Positions 19,344-28,964 of a stretch of DNA of 64,000 nt are shown piece after piece. Both the position numbers and the translations under genes were made by a program. The notes beneath the pieces are model-generated. The model was not told the origin of the DNA and searched no databases. It worked only from the letters and a program-made list of their open reading frames with translations. Every line of letters begins with the position of its first letter. Positions within the stretch are counted from its first letter, which is position 1. Source of the stretch: Vibrio ichthyoenteri ATCC 700023 (GTDB lineage: Bacteria > Pseudomonadota > Gammaproteobacteria > Enterobacterales > Vibrionaceae); assembly GCF_000222605.1 (NCBI RefSeq), contig NZ_AFWF01000003.1, positions 1 to 64,000 of the forward strand, read 5' to 3'.

Positions 19344-20744
19344 TTACTTACCCGTTGGGTTACGAGTATCTTGACCATCGTTTAGGTTACGCATTAGTAG
19401 GCCGTATTCTAGATCCATGTCTTGTGGAACAGGGATAAAGACAAAGTGGCCATTACCTTTCGCATCATCAATGACTTCTGATTTACGGTTTTCCATCGCT
19501 TCAAGGGTGAAGTTAACGTTACCTTTTGGCGTCATTAGCTCTAAGCTATCGCCAACGATGAATTTGTTCTTCACTTCAACTTCAGCTAGATCGCCGCGAC
19601 GTTTACCAGTGAATTCACCAACAAATTGTTGCGCGTCTGATACTGAGTAACCGTAGTCGTAGTTCTGGTAGCTATCGTGAGTATGACGACGTAGGAAGCC
19701 TTCGGTATAACCACGGTGCGCTAGGCTTTCTAGCGTTCCCATTAGGCTTTCATCGAATGGTTTGCCTGCCACTGCATCATCAATCGCTTTACGGTAAACC
19801 TGAGCAGTACGAGCACAGTAGTAGAACGATTTGGTACGACCTTCGATTTTCAGTGAGTGCACACCCATTTGCGTCAAACGCTCAACGTGTTGGATAGCAC
19901 GTAGATCTTTTGAGTTCATGATGTAAGTGCCGTGCTCATCTTCGAACGCCGCCATTTTTTCTTCTGGACGGTGGCTTTCTGAAAGCAGAACCACGTCATC
20001 GATAGGCTTACCGCGACCGATGGTTGTCTCAGGACGCTCGTCAGCAACTTCGATTGCTTGCGCTGCTGCTGGATCGAATTTTTCTACGATTTGGCCAGAG
20101 TCGTTCTCTTTGCCTTCTTCTACTTTGTATTCCCAACGACATGCGTTAGTACAAGTGCCTTGGTTAGGGTCACGTTTGTTGATGTAACCAGACAGTAGAC
20201 AGCGACCAGAGTACGCCATGCAAAGCGCACCGTGAACGAACACTTCAAGTTCAGTCTCAGGACAGTGTTCACGGATTTCTTCAATTTCTTCTAGAGAAAG
20301 CTCGCGAGAAACGATGACACGTTCAACGCCGTAGGCTGCCCAGAATTTTACTGTAGCCCAGTTTACCGCGTTCGCTTGAACTGACAGGTGAATAGCCATA
20401 TCTGGGAATGCTTCACGCACCATCATGATCAGACCAGGGTCAGACATGATTAATGCATCAGGGCCCATTTCAACCACAGGTTTAAGATCGCGAATGAAGG
20501 TTTTTAGTTTCGAGTTGTGCGGTTGGATGTTGCACACCACGTAAAGCTTTTTGCCAAGGGCATGCGCTTCGTTGATACCGATTTGTAGGTTCTCGTGGTT
20601 AAACTCGTTGTTACGTACGCGAAGGCTGTAACGTGGTTGACCTGCGTAAACTGCATCAGCGCCGTAGGCGAATGCATAACGCATGTTCTTTAGGCTGCCC
20701 GCTGGTGACAGTAGTTCTGGTACAAATGCTTTCTTAGTCGTCAT
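19344..20744 (-). CDS. trhP: tRNA 5-hydroxyuridine modification protein TrhP (YegQ, peptidase U32 family)
   Basis: Encodes 466 aa. The family signature EVFVHGALCMAYSGRCLLSGY and the following CTNACRW supply the cysteines that hold a [4Fe-4S] cluster in YegQ/TrhP and RlhA-type proteins. TrhP makes 5-hydroxyuridine at the wobble position of several tRNAs independently of oxygen, using prephenate as hydroxyl source in Escherichia coli. The older annotation as a collagenase-like U32 protease is misleading. A TIM-barrel-like N-terminal half (residues 10-330) is followed by a C-terminal domain. It is directly upstream of yfhL. Confidence 0.88.
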   Translation of the reverse strand: MTTKKAFVPELLSPAGSLKNMRYAFAYGADAVYAGQPRYSLRVRNNEFNHENLQIGINEAHALGKKLYVVCNIQPHNSKLKTFIRDLKPVVEMGPDALIMSDPGLIMMVREAFPDMAIHLSVQANAVNWATVKFWAAYGVERVIVSRELSLEEIEEIREHCPETELEVFVHGALCMAYSGRCLLSGYINKRDPNQGTCTNACRWEYKVEEGKENDSGQIVEKFDPAAAQAIEVADERPETTIGRGKPIDDVVLLSESHRPEEKMAAFEDEHGTYIMNSKDLRAIQHVERLTQMGVHSLKIEGRTKSFYYCARTAQVYRKAIDDAVAGKPFDESLMGTLESLAHRGYTEGFLRRHTHDSYQNYDYGYSVSDAQQFVGEFTGKRRGDLAEVEVKNKFIVGDSLELMTPKGNVNFTLEAMENRKSEVIDDAKGNGHFVFIPVPQDMDLEYGLLMRNLNDGQDTRNPTGK

Positions 20745-20861
20745 TGCTCAATTCTCTTATATCTGATCTCAAGTCAGGCCAATTCCACCTGATGGAATAG
20801 GGGCGCAAATTTTACGCCAAAATGTGATGAGTGACTAGGAAAAACTGGGATTTGGCCGGGA

Positions 20862-20886
20862 ATAAAAAAGCCCTCCGAAGAGGGCT
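20862..20886 (-). terminator. Intrinsic terminator of rdgC
   Basis: On the minus strand AGCCCTC-TTCG-GAGGGCT followed by six T, a stable tetraloop terminator just past the rdgC stop. Confidence 0.9.
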
Positions 20887-20898
20887 AGTCGCGATTTT

Positions 20899-21813
20899 TT
20901 AAGCGTTTGGATGAGGCAGGCCGCCCAACGCATCGTATAAATTCGGCAAAAATGCGCTTAGTTCACCACACATTAGAGAGAAGTCAGCATCAAAGCGTGC
21001 TGCTTGATCTTCGCGTGGGATATCTTCGTTTTGATCTTTCAACTCATCAGAGAATTTTAGACGTTTAATGCTGCCATCTTCCGCCAAGAGGAACTCAATA
21101 CGATCTTGCCAGTTCACCGCAAGCTTGGTCACCATCTTGTCTGCTTCAATGTGACTGCGAATTTCGTCGGCAGTTAATTCTTGCTTCTTACAACGGATTA
21201 CGCCGCCTTCTTCTAGAACTGATTTTAATTCCGCTTCATCAAGCATAGAGAAGCCCGCAGGCGTGTTGCCGGTCTTAACCCACTCAGTCAACGTAGTCTC
21301 AACAGAGTTTTCAGGGATAGCTGGAACAACCGGTAGACTGCCCATGGTTTTACGCAATAACGCTAAGACATCTTCTGCTTTTTTGTAGCTGCTCGCGTCA
21401 ACAAGGATGAAGCCTTGCTTTGGCAGAATGAGAACGAAGGTATAGTTGCTGCGGCTGAAAGCTCGCGGCAATAGATCCATAATGATGTCGTCTTTTAGGT
21501 TGTCCTTTTCTTTCTTTTTCAAAGGACGGCCTTCTTGTGCTTCAAGCGTGTCTACTTTGGCATTCAATGAGTCTTTGATCACTGATGCTGGTAGCATTTT
21601 TTCTTCTTTTTTCGCACAAATCAGAATGCGGTCTTCTGACACGTGAGTCATCATGTCACCATGGCGACCCATCGCTGAAACCCAGCCAAATTTTTGCTTA
21701 TCCTGACTACCACATGGGGTAAAACGGAACTCGGCCAGTTGTTGTTCTAGTTGATCTGCTTTGAAGTCGATTTCACGGTTTACACGATAAACCAGACAGT
21801 TTTTAAACCACAT
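20899..21813 (-). CDS. rdgC: Recombination-associated protein RdgC
   Basis: Encodes 304 aa, the normal length. It begins [14 protein letters not shown], matching the family N-terminus, and contains FRFTPCGSQ and [23 protein letters not shown], both conserved. RdgC forms a dimeric ring around double-stranded DNA and restrains RecA-dependent strand exchange. It is a single gene with its own terminator, upstream of and divergent from phoB. Confidence 0.95.
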   Translation of the reverse strand: MWFKNCLVYRVNREIDFKADQLEQQLAEFRFTPCGSQDKQKFGWVSAMGRHGDMMTHVSEDRILICAKKEEKMLPASVIKDSLNAKVDTLEAQEGRPLKKKEKDNLKDDIIMDLLPRAFSRSNYTFVLILPKQGFILVDASSYKKAEDVLALLRKTMGSLPVVPAIPENSVETTLTEWVKTGNTPAGFSMLDEAELKSVLEEGGVIRCKKQELTADEIRSHIEADKMVTKLAVNWQDRIEFLLAEDGSIKRLKFSDELKDQNEDIPREDQAARFDADFSLMCGELSAFLPNLYDALGGLPHPNA

Positions 21814-21970
21814 ATTGTTTCTCTACTTTGACGACGTTGGCATTTAGTGGCTCATGATAGGAAATTTTTTCCCACTTGTCTTATTGGATGTAAAAAATCA
21901 CAACCGCTAGCGCGAATTGATGAAAGTTCAATCATTTGATTAAGAAGCTTCCGTGAAAATTTGTTTGCAA

Positions 21971-22004
21971 AGGTCACAAAAGTGTCATAATTACTAGCAA
22001 TAAT
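21971..22004 (+). promoter_or_regulatory. Pho box and promoter of phoB
   Basis: GGTCACA (21972-21978) and TGTCATA (21983-21989) are direct repeats with the 11-bp period of PhoB sites, in place of a -35 element. An AATAAT at about 21999-22004 can serve as the -10. It lies 67-100 bases upstream of the phoB ATG, fitting autoregulation of phoB-phoR in phosphate starvation. Confidence 0.7.
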
Positions 22005-22070
22005 GCTTATGCATCGAGGGGCGCGTGCGTCTCAATTTCAATTAGCTCAAAACCATAAGGTTATTCAATT

Positions 22071-22760
22071 ATGTCTAGAAGGATTCTTGTTGTTGAAGAT
22101 GAAGCGCCAATTCGCGAGATGCTGTGCTTTGTACTTGAACAGAAAGGTTATCAAGCAGTCGAAGCGGAAGATTACGACACTGCTGTAACTAAATTGGCGG
22201 AACCCTTCCCTGATCTTGTGCTGCTTGATTGGATGTTGCCAGGTGGCAGCGGAATCAACTTCATCAAACATATGAAGCGTGAAGAGCTTACTCGTAACAT
22301 TCCTGTTGTGATGCTAACCGCTCGTGGTGAAGAAGAAGATAAAGTACGCGGCCTTGAAGTCGGTGCTGATGATTACATTACGAAACCGTTCTCGCCAAAA
22401 GAGTTGGTTGCTCGTCTTAAAGCGGTAATTCGCCGTGTGACCCCAACCGCACTCGAAGACATCATTGATGTACAAGGTCTGCGTTTGGACCCGGTTTCAC
22501 ACCGCGTGACCACCAATGATCAGGCGCTCGATATGGGGCCGACTGAATTCAAAATGCTGCACTTCTTCATGACGCACCAAGAACGAGTGTATAGCCGTGA
22601 GCAATTGTTGAATAACGTTTGGGGTACCAACGTCTACGTGGAAGATCGCACTGTCGATGTTCACATTCGTCGTCTACGCAAAGCATTGGAAGCGGAAGGT
22701 CACGATAAGCTGATTCAAACCGTTCGTGGCGCGGGTTATCGCTTCTCAACTAAGGCTTAA
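22071..22760 (+). CDS. phoB: Phosphate regulon response regulator PhoB
   Basis: Encodes 229 aa: receiver domain (1-120) with acidic pocket Glu9/Asp10 and phosphoacceptor Asp53 in [10 protein letters not shown], conserved Lys in [16 protein letters not shown], then an OmpR-type winged helix with recognition-helix segment [16 protein letters not shown]. When phosphorylated by PhoR it binds Pho boxes and activates phosphate-uptake genes, several of which lie within the next 12 kb. phoR starts 5 bases after its stop. Confidence 0.96.
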   Translation: MSRRILVVEDEAPIREMLCFVLEQKGYQAVEAEDYDTAVTKLAEPFPDLVLLDWMLPGGSGINFIKHMKREELTRNIPVVMLTARGEEEDKVRGLEVGADDYITKPFSPKELVARLKAVIRRVTPTALEDIIDVQGLRLDPVSHRVTTNDQALDMGPTEFKMLHFFMTHQERVYSREQLLNNVWGTNVYVEDRTVDVHIRRLRKALEAEGHDKLIQTVRGAGYRFSTKA

Positions 22761-22765
22761 TATTA

Positions 22766-24061
22766 GTGGAACGGTTAACTTGGAAAAGATTGCTACGTGA
22801 GCTGGTCTTTTTTTACACCCCCTGGGTCATTGTGGGGTGGATGTTCGGATACATGCCGTGGTTGCTTTTAGCAGCCACGGTTTTGCAGCTTGTATGGCAC
22901 CTGCACAACCAAATGCGCTTGTCCGCATGGTTATGGGATGAAAAACGCCTTACTCCACCATCGGGTACCGGAAACTGGGAACACCTGTTTAACGGGATTT
23001 ACCGTTTACAGCAGCGCCAGCGTAGAAAGCGCAAAGAACTGACTAACTTGATTCGTCGTTTCCGTAACGGTGCCGAATCGCTGCCCGATGCGGTAGTGGT
23101 TTTCCGTAGTGAAGGCAATATCGTTTGGTGCAACAAGTTGGCGCAACACCTATTGGGCTTTCGTTGGCCTGATGACTCGGGACAGCCGATCTCTAACTTG
23201 ATTCGTACGCCTGATTTTATTAAATATCTGACCAAACAAGATTTCTCCGAGCCACTTGAAATGCGCTCGCCACTTAACGTTGAAAGAATGTTGGAACTGC
23301 GTATCGTGCCATATACCGAAGGTGAGCACTTGATGGTGGTACGTGACGTGACTCAGCTTAAACAGCTTGAAGGTATGCGCCGCAACTTCTTTGCCAACGT
23401 TTCTCATGAGCTCCGCACACCAATGACAGTGCTGCAAGGTTATCTTGAGATGACAGAAGATCCTGAAATGTTGGTTGGTCCAATGTGGCCTAAGGCGCAC
23501 GGCGTAATGACGGAGCAGCTTAACCGCATGAACAGCTTGGTCAATCAGCTCCTTACCTTGTCAAAAATCGAAGCGGCACCCATGCATGAGCTAGATGAAG
23601 TGGTTAACGTTCCTGCCATGCTGGAAGTGCTTGAAAAAGAGGCCACGAGTCTCAGTGGTGATCAGCAACATAAGCTACGTTTTGATGTGGACTCATCGCT
23701 ATTGGTACTGGGTGATGAAGATCAACTGCGCAGCGCGATTTCAAACTTGGTTTACAACGCGGTGAAGTACACCCCAGCAGGGGCTGATGTCCATGTTCGT
23801 TGGTATAAAACTAGCCAAGGGGCTTGTTTAGAAGTGTCTGACAGCGGTGAGGGGATTGAAGCGCAGCATATTCATCGTTTAACTGAGCGTTTTTACCGTG
23901 TGGATAAAGCGCGTTCACGTGATACTGGCGGTAGTGGTTTGGGTCTGGCGATCGTAAAACACGCGCTTTCGCACCACGATTCACATTTGGATATTTGGAG
24001 TAAAATCGGCGTTGGCAGTAAATTCTCCTTTATTCTACCAACGCGCTTGGTGGTGAAGTAA
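22766..24061 (+). CDS. phoR: Phosphate regulon sensor histidine kinase PhoR
   Basis: Encodes 431 aa from a GTG. Two membrane segments at about 10-45 have almost no periplasmic loop, as in PhoR. These are followed by a PAS domain (about 95-200), the H box [19 protein letters not shown], and the ATPase boxes [16 protein letters not shown] and [14 protein letters not shown]. It phosphorylates PhoB when the Pst-PhoU complex signals low phosphate. Its TAA overlaps the ATG of the pstS-like gene (TAATG), indicating translational coupling. Confidence 0.96.
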   Translation: MERLTWKRLLRELVFFYTPWVIVGWMFGYMPWLLLAATVLQLVWHLHNQMRLSAWLWDEKRLTPPSGTGNWEHLFNGIYRLQQRQRRKRKELTNLIRRFRNGAESLPDAVVVFRSEGNIVWCNKLAQHLLGFRWPDDSGQPISNLIRTPDFIKYLTKQDFSEPLEMRSPLNVERMLELRIVPYTEGEHLMVVRDVTQLKQLEGMRRNFFANVSHELRTPMTVLQGYLEMTEDPEMLVGPMWPKAHGVMTEQLNRMNSLVNQLLTLSKIEAAPMHELDEVVNVPAMLEVLEKEATSLSGDQQHKLRFDVDSSLLVLGDEDQLRSAISNLVYNAVKYTPAGADVHVRWYKTSQGACLEVSDSGEGIEAQHIHRLTERFYRVDKARSRDTGGSGLGLAIVKHALSHHDSHLDIWSKIGVGSKFSFILPTRLVVK

Positions 24062-25041
24062 TGCGAGGCTTTACTCAGAAGCTGCATTTGGCATGCTGCT
24101 TGGCAGTGATTGGTATGTGTAGCACTGCGGCGCACGCTGAATCGTTGAAGGAGTATCATAAGGTGCCCGGGATCAGCGGGGCACTTACCAGTGTTGGTTC
24201 TGATACGCTCGCCGGTATGACGACCTTATGGGTTGAAGAGTTCCAAGAGCTTTATCCGGGCATCAATGCGCAAGTACAAGCATCAGGGTCAGCCACTGCG
24301 CCACCAGCTTTGGTGGAGCAAACCGCTCAATTTGGCCCGATGAGTCGGGCGATGCGTAACCGTGAAATTGAGGCTTTTGAGCGTGAACATGGTTATAAAC
24401 CAACAGCGCTCAGAGTCGCGATTGATGCCATTGGTATTTTTGTCCACCGCGATAATCCCATTGAAGGCCTCAACTTCATGCAGCTCGACAGTATTTTCTC
24501 TGCGACGATGCGTTGTGGCGGAACCGAACCGATCATGACTTGGCAGCAATTAGGCCTTGATTACCAATGGGCGGAGCGGGCGATTCAAATGTTCGGTCGT
24601 AACTCTGTGTCAGGCACATACGGTTATTTTAAGAAGAATGCTTTGTGTGGAGGAGACTTCCTCAATACAGTCAATGAACAGCCGGGCTCGGCTTCAGTTG
24701 TGCAATCGGTCGCCTCTTCGATCAATACCATCGGTTACTCCGGTGTCGGTTATAAAGTATCCGGAGTGAAACGTCTGCGTATTGCACAACAGGGCGAGCA
24801 ATATGTGGATGCAACACGCGAGAATATCCTATCAGGTAAGTACCCACTATCACGCTATTTATATGTTTATGTGAATAAGCATCCGCAAAAACCGCTTTCT
24901 CCGATTGAGCGCGAATTTATTCGTTTTATCTATTCGCAGCAAGGACAGCAGCTGGTGGAACAAGATGGTTACGTGGCTATTTCGCCGCAAATTGCTCAAC
25001 AAGAGCTGGCGAAAGTAGGCTTAACGCAGTGGCAAAATTAG
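24061..25041 (+). CDS. pstS: Phosphate-binding periplasmic protein (PstS type)
   Basis: Encodes 326 aa with a signal peptide (1-26, ending AHA). The PBP-like fold is supported by SGALTSVGSDTLAGMTTLW at the mature N-terminus, QASGSATAPPAL, FGPMSRAMRNREI, and RNSVSGTYGYFKKNALC, which correspond to phosphate-contacting loops in PstS. It delivers phosphate to the PstCAB transporter. Unusually, it is fused by coupling to phoBR, 3.9 kb from pstC, with ppx-ppk on the opposite strand between. The family has several PstS-like branches; other phosphate-binding paralogues may exist elsewhere in the genome. Confidence 0.88.
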   Translation: MRGFTQKLHLACCLAVIGMCSTAAHAESLKEYHKVPGISGALTSVGSDTLAGMTTLWVEEFQELYPGINAQVQASGSATAPPALVEQTAQFGPMSRAMRNREIEAFEREHGYKPTALRVAIDAIGIFVHRDNPIEGLNFMQLDSIFSATMRCGGTEPIMTWQQLGLDYQWAERAIQMFGRNSVSGTYGYFKKNALCGGDFLNTVNEQPGSASVVQSVASSINTIGYSGVGYKVSGVKRLRIAQQGEQYVDATRENILSGKYPLSRYLYVYVNKHPQKPLSPIEREFIRFIYSQQGQQLVEQDGYVAISPQIAQQELAKVGLTQWQN

Positions 25042-25073
25042 TGCATATCTGAGTTTGATAACAACACGATCTT

Positions 25074-25110
25074 ATAACAATACAGGCGCTCTATGCGCCT
25101 GTATTGTTAT
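25074..25110. terminator. Long hairpin between pstS and ppx
   Basis: A perfect 16-bp inverted repeat ATAACAATACAGGCGC with loop TCTAT, between two convergent genes. It lacks a long T run but its stability and place fit a bidirectional terminator. Confidence 0.7.
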
Positions 25111-25157
25111 GGTTGAATCAGCCGTTCAGTATTTTGTCGTTTGAGCCAAAAGAGCAT

Positions 25158-26663
25158 TTAACGCAAAGTCAGTTGCCAGCCCGCAGCTTGCCAATAATCT
25201 TGTTCAACAAGTAAATTGGCATTGAGTAGCTTGTTGGTTGTTAGCCAGTCAAAGTCCTCGCAAGTGAGTTGCCAGTTATCGTTATCATCGATAGACAAAG
25301 AAAAGCGCGGTAAGGGCGCTTCACTGCGCTGGCCATTGAGCAGGATTGCTAAGCGAAGAATGCGGGCTAAGCCGAGAATGTGCTTTTTCTTATACAGTAG
25401 AAATTCATCCATCTCTTCAAGTTTGAGTGTTTTGCGTTGAAAACGTGCGAGAGTTGCCAATAAGCGTTGTTGCTCAACATTAAATCCAGGCATATTAGTG
25501 TGGCGCAACAAATAATCCGAGTGGCGATGATAGCCTTTGAGGCTGATGCTCAATCCGACTTCATGCAGCAATGCACTCCACTCTAGTAGATCAAACAGTT
25601 CTGAATTTGTTTTGATGCCGAGTTGAGTATGGATATCATCGAGTAGTAAGCGAGCTTGTTGTTTTACGCGCTCGGCGTGCTCAAGATCGACCAAATGCTT
25701 ACTGGCAAGATTTTCAGTGGTACGCATACGAATATCACTACGCTTAAAGCGCTCTTCCATTTCGTAGAGCAAACCTTCGCGCAGTGCCCCTTCCGAGTAA
25801 TGCATTTCACTGATGCGTAAATCAAGAAAAATGGCGTACATGATCGCCACCCCGGCGGCAAAAACCGGCTGACGTTCAGCGGTTAGGCCTGGTAAATCGA
25901 TCTGTTCAATGTCATCCCATTCACATAGCTTATCAATCAATTTGAGTAATCGCTTGGTGGTAATGATGCCATCGTGGTAGCCCTGGCCAATTAATACTTC
26001 GCGAATCGCTTTGATGGTGCCTGATGAGCCAAAGGCGATTGACCAGCCTTTCTTTTTGTAACGATGCGCTAATGCTTCTAGCTTTTGTTCCGCGGCGAGA
26101 ATGGCATTGGTGAAGTTTTTATTGGAGAGTTTTCCATTGGCAAAAAACTGTTTGGTGAAGCTAACACAACCCATCGGTTTACTGTTGACGAGATCGGGCG
26201 TGAATCCATGACCCACCATGATTTCTGTGCTGCCACCACCAATGTCGACAATCAGCTTGGAGTCAGATTGCGGTTGGGTGTGGGAGACGCCTTGATAAAT
26301 TAAGCGAGCCTCTTCTACTCCGGGAATAACTTCAATCGCAAAGGGCAAAACATGCCGTGCTCGCTGGAGGAAAATATGAGCATTATTGGCTTGGCGCAAG
26401 GTGTGCGTAGCGGCAATGCGCACATTACTTTCATCGAAGTCTTTTAAGCGCTCAGCAAACATAGCTAAGCATTCTAAGCCACGCTCAATCGCGTCATTAT
26501 CCAAATTGCCTTGGCTATCTAAGCCACTGGCCAGTCGAACTCGCTGTTTATGCCGACTGACAAGCTGCAAATCTTGTCCTACGACTTTAGCCACCACCAT
26601 ATGGAAGCTGTTTGAACCAAGATCGATGGCGGCAACGTTACGCACCTGCTGAGTGTAATTCAT
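25158..26663 (-). CDS. ppx: Exopolyphosphatase
   Basis: Encodes 501 aa. It releases orthophosphate stepwise from polyphosphate chains. The N-terminal ASKHA-fold motifs are [17 protein letters not shown] and [28 protein letters not shown] is also family-typical. The C-terminal HD-like half (from about 305) includes [26 protein letters not shown]. Its start lies 26 bases inside the end of ppk, so the two are translationally coupled and polyphosphate synthesis and breakdown are made together. Confidence 0.95.
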   Translation of the reverse strand: MNYTQQVRNVAAIDLGSNSFHMVVAKVVGQDLQLVSRHKQRVRLASGLDSQGNLDNDAIERGLECLAMFAERLKDFDESNVRIAATHTLRQANNAHIFLQRARHVLPFAIEVIPGVEEARLIYQGVSHTQPQSDSKLIVDIGGGSTEIMVGHGFTPDLVNSKPMGCVSFTKQFFANGKLSNKNFTNAILAAEQKLEALAHRYKKKGWSIAFGSSGTIKAIREVLIGQGYHDGIITTKRLLKLIDKLCEWDDIEQIDLPGLTAERQPVFAAGVAIMYAIFLDLRISEMHYSEGALREGLLYEMEERFKRSDIRMRTTENLASKHLVDLEHAERVKQQARLLLDDIHTQLGIKTNSELFDLLEWSALLHEVGLSISLKGYHRHSDYLLRHTNMPGFNVEQQRLLATLARFQRKTLKLEEMDEFLLYKKKHILGLARILRLAILLNGQRSEAPLPRFSLSIDDNDNWQLTCEDFDWLTTNKLLNANLLVEQDYWQAAGWQLTLR

Positions 26664-28731
26664 TGTTTTTCTTCGTTTGCTTCTCTATATTTTTAAGATA
26701 GTCGTAAATAGCCACTTGCGAGCGAACTTTTTTTCGATTGCCTCGCGCAACGTAACTATTACTCATTTCTTTATCAATCCAGCGTGCTTTAACCGTATCA
26801 ATGAAGTGAAGATTAACAATATCAATGATGCGTTGTTTAAGACGAGGATCACGAACTGGCGCTGCGACTTCAATACGATGATCGATATTGCGGGTCATCC
26901 AGTCTGCGGAAGAAATATAGACCAGCGGATCACCGCCATTATGGGTAATGAGAACGCGTGGGTGTTCCAAAAAACGATCAACAATACTGATGATTTGAAT
27001 ATTGTCGCTAACTCCTTCAACTCCCGGAACTAGGGCGCACATACCGCGAATGATCATTTTGATCATTACGCCAGCGGTGCTCGCTTGATAGAGTTTCTCG
27101 ATCAGACCTTTGTCGACTAAGTTGTTAACCTTCAAAATTATCTGCGCTTTTTTGCCCTGTTGCGCGTGGTTAATTTCAGTTTCAATTAATTGGTACAACT
27201 GAGTACGCGTGTTGCGTGGTGATACGATTAACTGTTTGAAGTCGACGGGGCGATAAGGATTTTCGATATAGCCGAATACATCACGTACTTCGTTGGCAAT
27301 CTCAGGATTGGCAGTCAGGAGCGAGAAGTCCGTGTAGATGCGAGCGGTTTTTTCATGAAAGTTACCGGTGCCAATATGAGCGTAACGAACGATTTCACCT
27401 TTTTCACGGCGATTAATCAGCAGTAATTTGGAGTGAATTTTGAGCCCCGGAGTGCCAAAGATGACATGCACACCAGCTTCTGTAAGCACTCTGGCCCATT
27501 CAATATTGGCTTCTTCGTCAAAGCGAGCTTGTAGCTCGACAACTACGGTGACTTTTTTACCGTTGTGTACTGCATCGATCAGTGAATTCATTAGGCGAGA
27601 ATCTTTTGCCACACGATAGATGTTGATTTTGATGCTCAGTACTTTGGGGTCAAATGAGGCTTGGCGTACCAGTTCAGTAATATGACCGAAGGTGTGGTAC
27701 GGATAGTAGAGCAAAATGTCTTGTTTTTTGATTGCATCAAAGCTGTTGTCATGGCCATCAAAGTCGGCGCAGCGCATCGGAGGCAGGGCTTTATGCTCTA
27801 GGTAATCACGGCCAACATTAGGGAAGGCGATAAAGTCTTTAAAGTTGTGGTATCTACCCGCCGGGATCAGGCTGTCATAATGAGAGATTTCTAACTTATC
27901 ACGCAGAAACGTCAGCATATCGTTAGGCATGTTTCGCTCATAGACAAAGCGGACTGGCATCGCTGTTAGGCGTTGATTTACCCCTTCAGACATTTGCTCC
28001 AAGATACTAAATTCTACTTCACTGCCTAAGTCATATTCAGCATCGCGGGTCATCTTCATCGCATAGCCATGAATTTCGTCGTAATCAAAAAAGCCACGGA
28101 AGAGGTCATCTAAGCAATAGCGGATGATGTTATCGAGTAGGATTATCGTTTTTCTGCGTTTACCTTTCTGCTCTGGCACCATAACAAAGCGCGGTAAATG
28201 ATCGGTTGGGACTTCTAGCAGCACGTAACGGCTACTATTCGCCTTCTTTAATTCGACGGCGATATAAGCGTATTCATCTTTGAGAAACTGAATAAGATCG
28301 ATGTCATCGGTTAACATGACGGGCGTCATGTGGGGTCTAATTTCACGATGAAAGTACTTCTGGATCCATTTATGTTGTGTGTCACTTAATTGATGTTCGT
28401 TGACGAGAAAGATACGGCGACGAGCCATCTCTTTGATGAGTTCTTGATAAATATCATCAAATTTTCCATTTAATTTCATCGCTTTAGATTGCATCTTTGT
28501 CAGTAAATGCTTAGAGCTGTCGTTATCGCCTTGGTGTTGATTGATCAATATGCGACGTTTTACGTCCGAGAAGCGCACTTTATAAAATTCGTCGAGGTTA
28601 TTAGAAAAAATGCCCAGAAAGCGCACTCTTTCTATTAACGGCACCGATTTATCAGCCGCTTCTTGTAAAACACGTTCATTGAACGAGAGCCAACTCAATT
28701 CCTTTTCGATATACAACTTTTCTAAACTCAT
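26638..28731 (-). CDS. ppk: Polyphosphate kinase 1
   Basis: Encodes 697 aa, the usual PPK1 length. It polymerises the terminal phosphate of ATP into polyphosphate. The N-terminal domain begins [22 protein letters not shown]. The two phospholipase-D-like domains carry [14 protein letters not shown], with the histidine that becomes phosphorylated, and [17 protein letters not shown]. It is divergent from pstC across a 233-base region with Pho-box-like repeats, so induction in phosphate starvation is likely. Confidence 0.96.
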   Translation of the reverse strand: MSLEKLYIEKELSWLSFNERVLQEAADKSVPLIERVRFLGIFSNNLDEFYKVRFSDVKRRILINQHQGDNDSSKHLLTKMQSKAMKLNGKFDDIYQELIKEMARRRIFLVNEHQLSDTQHKWIQKYFHREIRPHMTPVMLTDDIDLIQFLKDEYAYIAVELKKANSSRYVLLEVPTDHLPRFVMVPEQKGKRRKTIILLDNIIRYCLDDLFRGFFDYDEIHGYAMKMTRDAEYDLGSEVEFSILEQMSEGVNQRLTAMPVRFVYERNMPNDMLTFLRDKLEISHYDSLIPAGRYHNFKDFIAFPNVGRDYLEHKALPPMRCADFDGHDNSFDAIKKQDILLYYPYHTFGHITELVRQASFDPKVLSIKINIYRVAKDSRLMNSLIDAVHNGKKVTVVVELQARFDEEANIEWARVLTEAGVHVIFGTPGLKIHSKLLLINRREKGEIVRYAHIGTGNFHEKTARIYTDFSLLTANPEIANEVRDVFGYIENPYRPVDFKQLIVSPRNTRTQLYQLIETEINHAQQGKKAQIILKVNNLVDKGLIEKLYQASTAGVMIKMIIRGMCALVPGVEGVSDNIQIISIVDRFLEHPRVLITHNGGDPLVYISSADWMTRNIDHRIEVAAPVRDPRLKQRIIDIVNLHFIDTVKARWIDKEMSNSYVARGNRKKVRSQVAIYDYLKNIEKQTKKNNELHSAGA

Positions 28732-28794
28732 CCTAAGTTCCTTTTCCGTCCCACCCTCATAGCGTAGGTTACGTTAAGAAAACTAAGGCATTTT

Positions 28795-28822
28795 TGTGAC
28801 AGATTTATTGCAATATGTGACG
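28795..28822 (-). promoter_or_regulatory. Candidate Pho boxes for ppk-ppx
   Basis: On the minus strand CGTCACA and TGTCACA occur 21 bp apart, about twice the 11-bp period of PhoB repeats, with a poorer TTGCAAT between. They lie 64-91 bases upstream of the ppk start. The match is weaker than that before pstC. Confidence 0.4.
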
Positions 28823-28902
28823 GTAAAAAAAGCAAAATTGTGTGAAGATAGATGTAGAAAAGGCTCAAGGATAATTCATTATTTTCAGTTGTTTATTTTC
28901 AC

Positions 28903-28936
28903 CTGTAATATAATTGTCATCTTGGCGAAATATTAT
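28903..28936 (+). promoter_or_regulatory. Pho box and promoter of the pstC operon
   Basis: CTGTAATATAATTGTCATC contains two PhoB repeats (TGTAATA, TGTCATC) exactly 11 bp apart, with TATTAT at 28931-28936 placed as a -10 element. The pstC ATG follows 28 bases later. This is a textbook layout for a PhoB-activated promoter. Confidence 0.75.
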
Positions 28937-28964
28937 ATCGTCGGGCATAACTAGGTAGGTAGAG

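Noticed and set aside
19344-20744. Collagenase/protease function for the U32-family protein
   Set aside because: The sequence matches YegQ/TrhP, with cluster-binding cysteines, and the family is now known to act in tRNA modification.
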